NCBI GenBank assembly: GCA_027310225.1
Contig: DAIDBG010000211.1
Span: 1 to 33,277, forward strand
Origin: a bacterium
Lineage (GTDB): Bacteria > Pseudomonadota > Gammaproteobacteria > Burkholderiales > SG8-41
Direction: 5' to 3'
Length of the DNA stretch: 33,277 nt
A program made the position numbers and the translations under genes. The first letter of the stretch is position 1, and each line of letters begins with the position of its first letter. Positions 12,601-19,092 of this stretch are shown here, one piece after another. The notes beneath the pieces were generated by a model. That model was not told where the DNA came from. It did no database searches and saw only the letters and a program-made list of their open reading frames with translations.

Positions 12601-12999
12601 ATGGACAAGCAATTGATGGAGGCCGGTCTTGCTGTACGTCGCGCGGTGCTGGGTGCCGAGTACGTCAACCAGGCGATGAAGAGCGCCGACAGCTTCAACA
12701 AGCCTTTTCAGGAGCTGGTGAGCGAGTACTGCTGGGGCGTGTGCTGGACCGACGGCACGCTCACGCGGCGCGAGCGCAGCATTCTCAACCTGGGCATGAT
12801 CGCGGCGCTCGGGAAGATGCACGAGTTCGAGCTGCATTTTCGCGCGGCGCTGGGCAACGGGCTCACGGAAGACGAGCTGCGCTCGGTGCTGACCCAGATC
12901 GCGGTGTATTGCGGCATTCCGGTCGGCGTGGACTGCTTTCGCAGCGCGCGGCGGGTGCTGGCCGATATCAAGGGGAAGCAGAACGGGAATTTGACTTAA
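12601..12999 (+). CDS. Carboxymuconolactone decarboxylase family protein
   Basis: The 132-aa protein matches the CMD fold: RERSILNLGMIAALGKMHEF, then LHFRAALGNGLTEDEL and QIAVYCGIPVGVDCFR, as in 4-carboxymuconolactone decarboxylases. There is no CxxC, so it is not an AhpD-type peroxidase. AAGGAG sits just upstream of the ATG. The roughly 200 bases before it hold a weak TAGAAT -10 candidate at 12517-12522 and an imperfect palindrome (12464-12485), nothing stronger. It diverges from the Bug/DapA genes, so it could act in the same catabolic route, but it is not accompanied by other protocatechuate-pathway genes. Its stop codon lies inside the FNR-type box of the next gene. Confidence 0.87.
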   Translation: MDKQLMEAGLAVRRAVLGAEYVNQAMKSADSFNKPFQELVSEYCWGVCWTDGTLTRRERSILNLGMIAALGKMHEFELHFRAALGNGLTEDELRSVLTQIAVYCGIPVGVDCFRSARRVLADIKGKQNGNLT

Positions 13000-13039
13000 A
13001 TCAACCGCAGTCTGCCGTCCCGGGTTTATCGTAGTCTTG
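12991..13039 (+). promoter_or_regulatory. FNR/Anr-type promoter before the 177-aa unknown gene
   Basis: TTGACTTAAATCAA at 12991-13004 departs by one base from TTGAT-N4-ATCAA. TATCGT at 13027-13032 can serve as -10, predicting transcription from about 13039 with the box centred exactly at -41.5. The box overlaps the end of the upstream coding region, including its TAA stop at 12997-12999. Confidence 0.65.
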
Positions 13040-13074
13040 TCCGCCGCAGAAGCCTCTCGCGGCGGGGAACCCCG

Positions 13075-13608
13075 ATGACGACGCCCCAGAGTTTCATCGC
13101 CTACACGCCCTACGGCGTCGGCCTGATGTGTGCGCTCGTCTATTTCGAGCGGGATGCCGACGTCTATGGCTGGTGGATCGGGGCGCGCAATTCCGACCAT
13201 CACTCGGCGTATTTCAAGCTCGAGAATTTCTTCACCACCCAACCGACCCGCTTCTACGCGAGCGAGGGCATGGACCTGTACGGGGGATGGAGATACCTCT
13301 ATTCCGCGCGCAAGCCGGCGCTGGACAAGCCGGTGCCTGTCGAGGACAGCGTGGCGCACGAGCTCGACCGCGTGCAGGACATGTTTGTCGCCGAATGGCT
13401 GTTCTTCGGGGACGACCCCCGCAGCGAATCCGAGCGCAGGGCCTACGACGAGTACCGCCTGCCGATTACCGGCATCAACATCCGTGCCAGCCGGCTCAAC
13501 AAGCTCGACAAGCACGAGGCGGTGTGGATCTACCGCTCGCACGACCTTGACGCCAACGTGCTCGAATACCTGCAACGGTTCTGGCCACTCGATTACCGGC
13601 CAGCGTGA
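13075..13608 (+). CDS. Hypothetical protein, 177 aa, FNR-box controlled
   Basis: I do not recognise this family. The protein is soluble-looking and rich in aromatic residues and in D/E/R, with no signal peptide, membrane segment or cysteine cluster. Notable stretches are YGWWIGARNSDHHSAYFKL, YGGWRYLYSARKP and a C-terminal VWIYRSHDLDANVLEYLQRF. A GGGGA lies shortly before the ATG. It stands alone between a CMD-family gene and a convergent stress-gene cluster, and its promoter carries an FNR-type box. A role under low oxygen is therefore inferred from regulation only. Codon use resembles its neighbours. Confidence 0.8.
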   Translation: MTTPQSFIAYTPYGVGLMCALVYFERDADVYGWWIGARNSDHHSAYFKLENFFTTQPTRFYASEGMDLYGGWRYLYSARKPALDKPVPVEDSVAHELDRVQDMFVAEWLFFGDDPRSESERRAYDEYRLPITGINIRASRLNKLDKHEAVWIYRSHDLDANVLEYLQRFWPLDYRPA

Positions 13609-13637
13609 CCCTGCCCCGCAGCGCCGGTGCACGTATC

Positions 13638-13654
13638 CGGCGGCCCGGCCGCCG
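13638..13654. terminator. GC-rich hairpin between convergent genes
   Basis: CGGCGGC (13638-13644) pairs with GCCGCCG (13648-13654) across a 3-base loop in the 49-base gap between two convergent genes. No clear T-run follows, so it is a possible bidirectional terminator only. Confidence 0.35.
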
Positions 13655-13657
13655 TTC

Positions 13658-14494
13658 TCAGGTGATGAGCACGAGCGGACAGCCGAGCGCCGCCAGCAGC
13701 GCCCGGAGCGTCTCGCGGTCTGCGGGAACGGCCGCGCCGCACCACAGCAAGGCCGCCGCACCCTCCGCCTTCGCCGCCTGAACCACATCCGCGGCGCCGC
13801 GGCTTCTGAGCCGGAGAAAACGCGCCATCGCGCCGCGCTCGACCAGCCACGATCTCACCTCGTCGCGCAATCGCTCGAATTCCCCGGCGCCGTCCGCGGC
13901 GACCAGCAGCACCAGCCGCGTGCCGGCGGTCGCGGCCAGCGCGTGCGCCGCGGAGAGCGCCCGCCACGCGCGCTCGGAGCCGTCGAACAACACGGCGATG
14001 GGCCGCAGGTGCAGGCTGCGGAACCGCTCGCCGCGCGCGCGGCGGTGTACGCCAGGGGGGGCGGACGGGCACGCGCCGCGGGCAGCCGAACCGTAAAGCG
14101 CCGTGCCGAAGACGACGAAACCGGGCCCGATCGCGTATTCGAGCACCGCGGCGGGCGCCCGGCCCCGCACCACCTCGAACGACCAGCGCAGGTTGAGCGC
14201 GCTGGCGGCGCTCTCCAGCCATTTCCGGCTGGACTCGGCCTGCAGCCTGAGCGCGCGCTCGAGGTCCGCTGGCCCGATCGGCCTCGTCACCACGGAGGCG
14301 AGCCCCAGCTCGCGCGTAAACGGCAGCTCCGCCATGCGCACGAGATCGAGGTCCTCGACGAAGAGGCCGGCGAGTTCGATGCCGAGCGCCGCAGCGAGCC
14401 CGATCGCGGTCTCCAGCGCGGCTTCACCGGGCGGAGCGGCGTCGAACGCGACCACGATGCGCATGGCTGCGTCCGCGGCATCCCGCTCGCTCAT
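13658..14494 (-). CDS. Universal stress protein-like protein, two UspA domains
   Basis: The 278-aa protein looks like a tandem of two UspA-type domains. The first begins MRIVVAFDAAPPGEAALETA, and the second RPIAVLFDGSERAWRALSAA followed by GTRLVLLV. The beta-strand plus D-G-S-x-x-A-x-x-A pattern is typical of UspA. The classical ATP-binding G-x2-G-x9-G(S/T) motif is not evident, so nucleotide binding is uncertain. Its ATG overlaps the stop of the Lon-like gene (ATGA), so it is translationally coupled and probably the last gene of the pncA-pncB-lon-usp unit. Tandem Usp proteins are frequent members of FNR/Anr regulons in proteobacteria. Confidence 0.75.
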   Translation of the reverse strand: MSERDAADAAMRIVVAFDAAPPGEAALETAIGLAAALGIELAGLFVEDLDLVRMAELPFTRELGLASVVTRPIGPADLERALRLQAESSRKWLESAASALNLRWSFEVVRGRAPAAVLEYAIGPGFVVFGTALYGSAARGACPSAPPGVHRRARGERFRSLHLRPIAVLFDGSERAWRALSAAHALAATAGTRLVLLVAADGAGEFERLRDEVRSWLVERGAMARFLRLRSRGAADVVQAAKAEGAAALLWCGAAVPADRETLRALLAALGCPLVLIT

Positions 14495-16929
14495 GACCCG
14501 GCCCTGTCGCGGCCGCGGCCGCGGCGGCGCGGCGGCGCTCCCGCGGCCTGTTGCTGCTGCCGCAGCGCGGACAGATCGCGCAGCCGCCTCGCCACGCGTC
14601 CGTTCACCGTGGCGGGCGGAAAGCCGCCGGCGGCATCGGGTTCGCCGGCCGGCATGCCGGTGAGCAGCTCGATCGCCTGGTCCACGTGCGACACCGGGTA
14701 AACGTGAAAGCGCCCCTCCGCCACCGCCGCGACGACATCGGAGCGCAGCATCAGGTCCTGCGCGTTGGCCGCGGGTATCAGCACGCCCTGCCCGCCGCTC
14801 AGCCCGCGCGCGCTGCAGATGTCGAAGAAGCCCTCGATCTTCTCGTTCACCGCGCCGATCGCCTGCACTTCTCCGAGCTGGTTGACCGAGCCCGTGACCG
14901 CCAGCGCCTGCCCGATGGGCGCCTCGGCGAGCGAGGACAGCAGGGCGCACAGCTCGGCCAGCGAAGCGCTGTCGCCCTCCACCAGGCCGTACGTCTGCTC
15001 GAACACCAGGCTTGCGGAGAGCGCATGCGGGCGCTTCGTGGAAAACCGCGCCGCGAGGAAGGCCGACAGGATCAGCACCCCCTTCGAATGAATGGCGCCG
15101 CCGAGTTCGACCTCGCGCTGCACGTCAATCACCCGCCCCTCGCCCAGCCGCGTGGTGGCGGTGATGCGGGTGGGCTCGGCGAACAGGTGCTCGCCGAGCT
15201 GCAGCACGGACAGCCCGTTGATCTGGCCGACGCGGGCGCCGGCGGTATCAATCAGCACCGTACCGCGCAGGATGGCCTCGTGCATGCGCTCGCGCAGCCG
15301 GTCGGCGCGCCTGCGCTGGGCGCCGATGGCGCGCTCGACGTCCGCCGCCGCCACGCGGTCGCGGCCGGCCTCGCGCGCCCAGTGGTCGGCCTCGCACAGC
15401 AGGTCCGAGACCGCCTGGATGTCGGCGGAGAGCTTGCGCGCATCGCCGGCGAGCCGGGAGCTGTGCTCGATGACCCGCGCCACGGCATGGCAGTCGAACG
15501 CCGCGAGCTTCCGCTCGCGCGCGATGGTGGCGACGAGCTGCGCGAGCAGACTGTCGTTTTCGGGCGTGCGGTCGAAGCGCTCCTCGAAATCGGCCACGAC
15601 CTTGAACAGCTCGCGGAAGTCCGGGTCATAGGCATGGAGCAGGTAATAAATCAGGCGGTCGCCGAACAGGACCACCTTCACGTCGAGCGGTATCGGCTCG
15701 GGCGCGAGCGACACCGTGCTGACCAGGCTGTACATCTCCGCCAGCGACTCGATCCGGATCTGACGCGTCGAGAGCGCGCGCTTGAGCGCTTCCCACGCGA
15801 ACGGCTGGGTCAGCAGCTTGTAGGCGTCAATCAGGAGATGGCCGCCGTTGGCGCGGTGCAGCGCCCCCGGCTTCACCAGCGTGAAGTCGGTGACCAGCGC
15901 GCCGAACTGGGAGACGTGGTCCACCCGCCCGATCAGGTTCTGGCAGGTCGGGTGGTCTTCGGACACGATCGGCGTGCCGTTGCCCGCATCGTGGTCCACC
16001 ATCAGGTTCACGTGGTAGCGGCGGAACGGCGGCGCTTCGGCGGACAGCGCCGCCGGGCCGCCGCCCTGTCCCTCGCGCCCGCGCATGAAGTCTTCCGCGT
16101 TCTCGATGACGTCCTGCTGCACGGCGTCGAGATAGGAGAGCACCTTCGGCAGGCCCCGGTAGCGCTCGTTGAGCTCCGCGACGTGGTGCCCGACCGCAAA
16201 CAGCGTCATCTCGCGGTTCAGCTGCTTGACGCGTTCGCGCTGCTCCTTGCGCCACCGCACCACGCCGCGCAGGATGTTCTCGAGCTTCGACTGGAGCGCG
16301 ACGATCCTCTCCTCGATGCGCTTCTTCTCCTGTTCCGGCAGCGCCGCGAAGTCCTCCGAGGAGATCACCTCGCGGTCCTTGAGCGGCGCGAAGGTGAAGC
16401 CCGCGGGCGTCCTGAGCAACCCGATCCGCTCCCGTGCCGCCTCTTCGCCGAGCTCCGTGAACGCCTTCTCGTGACGCTCGATGAACTCCGCCTCGATCTG
16501 GCCGGCGCGGGTGCGGTACTCGTCGCTCTCGAACACGGCCGGGATCGCCGTACGCAGCTCCTCGACCAGCTGCAGCATGTCGTTGCGAAGCGCTGCCCCG
16601 CGGCCCGCGGGAAGCTCGATCGCCGCCGGCCTGGACGGCTCGGAGAAATTGTTGACGTACACCCAGTCGCTGCACGGCGCCCGGCGCTCGGCCTTGCGCA
16701 CGATCCGGTCCTTCACGAGCGTGCGCTTGCCGGTGCCGGCGGGCCCCATCACGAACAGGTTGAAGCCCGCGCGCTCGATGCCGATGCCGAACTCGATCGA
16801 GTCGGTCGCCCGCGGCTGGCCGAACAGCTGCGCGGCGGCGCTGAGCTCGGCGGTGTTCTCGAAGCCGAGCCGCGCGGGATCGCAGCGGCGGTAGAGCGCT
16901 TCGGGCTTGAGCCCGGTCACACTGGCCAT
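14491..16929 (-). CDS. Lon-like ATP-dependent protease (AAA plus Lon proteolytic domain)
   Basis: The 812-aa protein has an N-terminal ATPase region with Walker A GPAGTGKRT at about 62-70 and a long insertion or coiled coil (about 200-290). The C-terminal Lon peptidase domain holds Ser654 in VEGDSASLAE and Lys697 in NEKIEGFF. Their spacing of 43 residues equals that of the E. coli Lon dyad (Ser679/Lys722). It lacks the Lon N-terminal LAN domain and is the 'AAA_32' or YcbZ/LonB-like type. It probably degrades unfolded or specific proteins in the cytoplasm. AGGAGG precedes the ATG at 16929; a longer frame to 17034 has no support. It lies 64 bases after pncB and overlaps the Usp start. Confidence 0.93.
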   Translation of the reverse strand: MASVTGLKPEALYRRCDPARLGFENTAELSAAAQLFGQPRATDSIEFGIGIERAGFNLFVMGPAGTGKRTLVKDRIVRKAERRAPCSDWVYVNNFSEPSRPAAIELPAGRGAALRNDMLQLVEELRTAIPAVFESDEYRTRAGQIEAEFIERHEKAFTELGEEAARERIGLLRTPAGFTFAPLKDREVISSEDFAALPEQEKKRIEERIVALQSKLENILRGVVRWRKEQRERVKQLNREMTLFAVGHHVAELNERYRGLPKVLSYLDAVQQDVIENAEDFMRGREGQGGGPAALSAEAPPFRRYHVNLMVDHDAGNGTPIVSEDHPTCQNLIGRVDHVSQFGALVTDFTLVKPGALHRANGGHLLIDAYKLLTQPFAWEALKRALSTRQIRIESLAEMYSLVSTVSLAPEPIPLDVKVVLFGDRLIYYLLHAYDPDFRELFKVVADFEERFDRTPENDSLLAQLVATIARERKLAAFDCHAVARVIEHSSRLAGDARKLSADIQAVSDLLCEADHWAREAGRDRVAAADVERAIGAQRRRADRLRERMHEAILRGTVLIDTAGARVGQINGLSVLQLGEHLFAEPTRITATTRLGEGRVIDVQREVELGGAIHSKGVLILSAFLAARFSTKRPHALSASLVFEQTYGLVEGDSASLAELCALLSSLAEAPIGQALAVTGSVNQLGEVQAIGAVNEKIEGFFDICSARGLSGGQGVLIPAANAQDLMLRSDVVAAVAEGRFHVYPVSHVDQAIELLTGMPAGEPDAAGGFPPATVNGRVARRLRDLSALRQQQQAAGAPPRRRGRGRDRAGS

Positions 16930-16993
16930 GCCATGCCTCCTGGAAATCCGCGCGGCGCCGCATCGTCCTGCGGCCCGCCGGAGGGAAAGCGAA

Positions 16994-18355
16994 TCACCTG
17001 CACAGCGCCGGCATCTCCCCCGCCTGGCGGTCAACCGCGTCGGCGAGCCTGCGCAGCGCCGGGGAGAGCTCCACGCGGTACGGACGTTTCGCCGCCTCCA
17101 GCCCCCGGCAGCGCGCGGGCAGCCGGGCGAGCTGCGCGGCGGCGCGGGCGCGTATCGCGTCCAGGCTCTCGGCGGCGTGGAGCCTGCGGCCGTTGCGCAT
17201 CACCGGCACGAGCAGCGGCTCGCCGTCGCGCCGGTCCTCTTCCACCGTCACGACGTCGTGGTCGAGCGCGCCCCCGTCGCGGCAGTGCCGATACACCTGT
17301 TTGCGGCCCGGCCACGAGGCCTTCCCGGTCGAGCGCTTGCGCCGCGCGCGCCCGGCGTACTCCTGGAGCTTGTAAACCGCGTCGAGGAACGGCGCGTCGG
17401 ACGAGGTGACGAGGCTCGTGCCGATGCCGAAGCCGTCAATCGGGGCGCCTGCCGCGAGCAGGTCGCGGATGCGGTATTCGTCGAGATTGCCGCTCGCGAA
17501 GATCGTCGCTTCGGCGAGCCCGCCGGCGTCGAGCGTGCGCCGCACGCTCCTCGAGAGCACGGCGAGGTCGCCGCTGTCCAGCCGCACGCCCTTCACGCGT
17601 ATCCCCTGCTCGCGCCACCGCGGCGCGAGCGCGACGATCCTGGCGGCGGCAGCCTCGGTGTCATAGGTGTCTATCAACAGCACGGCGCCGTGCGGATACA
17701 CCTGCGCGAAGCGCCGGAACGCAGAGGCTTCGTCGTCGTGCGCCTCCACGAAGGAGTGCGCCATCGTGCCGAACACGGGGATCCCCCATTGCTGGCCCGC
17801 GAGCACGGTCGCGGTGCCGGTGAAGCCCGCCAGGTAGGACGCCCGCGCCGCGAGCAGCCCCGCCTCCGCGCCGTGGGCGCGGCGCAACCCAAAATCCACC
17901 AGCAGCCTGCCGGGCGCGACGAGCACGCTGCGCGCGGCCTTGGTCGCGACCAGCGTCTCGAAATGAATGAGGTTGATCAGGCGCGACTCCACGAGCTGCG
18001 CCTCCGGAAGGGGCGCCGTCACCCGCAGGACCGGCTCGTCGGGAAAGAACAGGGTGCCCTCCGGCATGGCGTGTACTTCCCCCGTGAACCGCAGCGCCTC
18101 GAGATGCTTCACGAATTCCGGGGGAAAGAGCTTCGAGCCCGAAACCCATTCCAGCTCCTCCGGCGCGAAGCGCAGCCCCTCCAGGAACTCCAGCGCCTGC
18201 TCGAGCCCGGCGGCCATCATGAAGTTGCGGCGCTCCGGCATCTTGCGCACGAACAGCTCGAACACCGCCGTATCGCGCAGGTCGTGCGTGAAGTACGCGT
18301 GCAGCATGGTGAGCTGGTAGAGATCGGTGAGCAGGGGGGAAGCGAGCGGGTTCAT
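16994..18355 (-). CDS. pncB: Nicotinate phosphoribosyltransferase
   Basis: The 453-aa enzyme converts nicotinate and PRPP to nicotinate mononucleotide (Preiss-Handler NAD salvage). The N-terminus SPLLTDLYQLTMLHAYF is diagnostic. VFELFVRKMPERRNF, INLIHFETLVATKAAR, GTMAHSFVEAHDDE and RLDSGDL follow in the usual order. The start at 18355 overlaps the stop of pncA by four bases (ATGA); an upstream frame to 18520 overlaps pncA entirely and is rejected. Because nicotinamidase and this enzyme act in sequence, the pair is a complete nicotinamide-to-NaMN salvage module. It lies under an FNR-type promoter together with the Lon-like protease and the Usp. Confidence 0.95.
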   Translation of the reverse strand: MNPLASPLLTDLYQLTMLHAYFTHDLRDTAVFELFVRKMPERRNFMMAAGLEQALEFLEGLRFAPEELEWVSGSKLFPPEFVKHLEALRFTGEVHAMPEGTLFFPDEPVLRVTAPLPEAQLVESRLINLIHFETLVATKAARSVLVAPGRLLVDFGLRRAHGAEAGLLAARASYLAGFTGTATVLAGQQWGIPVFGTMAHSFVEAHDDEASAFRRFAQVYPHGAVLLIDTYDTEAAAARIVALAPRWREQGIRVKGVRLDSGDLAVLSRSVRRTLDAGGLAEATIFASGNLDEYRIRDLLAAGAPIDGFGIGTSLVTSSDAPFLDAVYKLQEYAGRARRKRSTGKASWPGRKQVYRHCRDGGALDHDVVTVEEDRRDGEPLLVPVMRNGRRLHAAESLDAIRARAAAQLARLPARCRGLEAAKRPYRVELSPALRRLADAVDRQAGEMPALCR

Positions 18356-18936
18356 GGCGCGAAATCCCGCAGCTCTGCGGGCACGGCGCCCGCCCGCCGC
18401 ATTTCCGTCCGCGCCCGCTCGCCGTCGCCCGGCTCGACGTTGACGGCGCGTATCGCATCCTCGAGCAGCAACACTCCGAACCCCTCCCTCAGCGCATCGC
18501 GCACGGTGTTGAGCACGCAATAGTCGGTGGCGAGGCCTCCGACCAGCAGCCGCTTCACGCCGCGGTCGCGCAGCAGCCGCGCCAGGCCGGTGCCGGCAAA
18601 AGCCGAGTAAGCGTCGGCATCCCGCTGCATCGCCTTGCTGATGATCGTGACGTCCGCGGGGATTTCAAGCCCGGGCGCGAACGCGGCGCCCGCCGTTCCC
18701 GACACGCAATGCTCGGGCCAGGGCCCGCCGCGGCTGCGGAAGGAGCAATGATCCGCCGGGTGCCAGTCGCGGCTCGCGAACACGGAGAGCCCGTGACGCC
18801 GCGCCAGCTCGAGGTAGCGGTTGAGAACGGGCACCACGGCGTCGCCCCCGGGCACGGCCAGGCTGCCGCCCGGCAGGAAATCCCGCTGAACGTCCACCAT
18901 CAGCAGGGCATCCCCATCGTCAACGGCCACCGTCAT
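18352..18936 (-). CDS. pncA: Nicotinamidase (isochorismatase family)
   Basis: The 194-aa enzyme hydrolyses nicotinamide to nicotinate and ammonia. The catalytic triad is visible as Asp15 (VDVQRDF), Lys100 (IISKAM) and Cys139 (ATDYCVLNT). Metal ligands Asp56, His58 and His62 lie in SRDWHPADHCSF. GAGAGG precedes the ATG. It is the first gene of the pncA-pncB-lon-usp unit and overlaps pncB by four bases. A promoter with an FNR-type box lies directly upstream. Confidence 0.95.
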   Translation of the reverse strand: MTVAVDDGDALLMVDVQRDFLPGGSLAVPGGDAVVPVLNRYLELARRHGLSVFASRDWHPADHCSFRSRGGPWPEHCVSGTAGAAFAPGLEIPADVTIISKAMQRDADAYSAFAGTGLARLLRDRGVKRLLVGGLATDYCVLNTVRDALREGFGVLLLEDAIRAVNVEPGDGERARTEMRRAGAVPAELRDFAP

Positions 18937-18952
18937 CGTGCTGTCCTCTCCC

Positions 18953-19000
18953 CGCGAATGTTATAGGTTACCCCCGGGCCGCCGGTTTGACATGGATCAA
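18953..19000 (-). promoter_or_regulatory. FNR/Anr-type promoter of the pncA-pncB-lon-usp unit
   Basis: On the plus strand TTGACATGGATCAA at 18987-19000 is one base from consensus. On the minus strand TATAAC (18965-18960) is a strong -10, giving a transcription start near 18953 with the box centred at about -40.5, fitting class II activation. The leader before the pncA ATG would be only about 17 bases. Confidence 0.7.
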
Positions 19001-19092
19001 GCGCAGGGAGTTTGCCGGACCGGGCCCCGGCAAGCTCCCGATGCAAAATCGGCACCGGGAAAACCGCAAAAGAGGATGACCGCTGTGCGAAT

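Noticed and set aside
14551-17409. Very long plus-strand open frame opposite the Lon-like gene
   Set aside because: It is the mirror of a high-GC gene. Its translation is Arg/Gly/His-rich without motifs, while the minus strand encodes a complete Lon-like protease.
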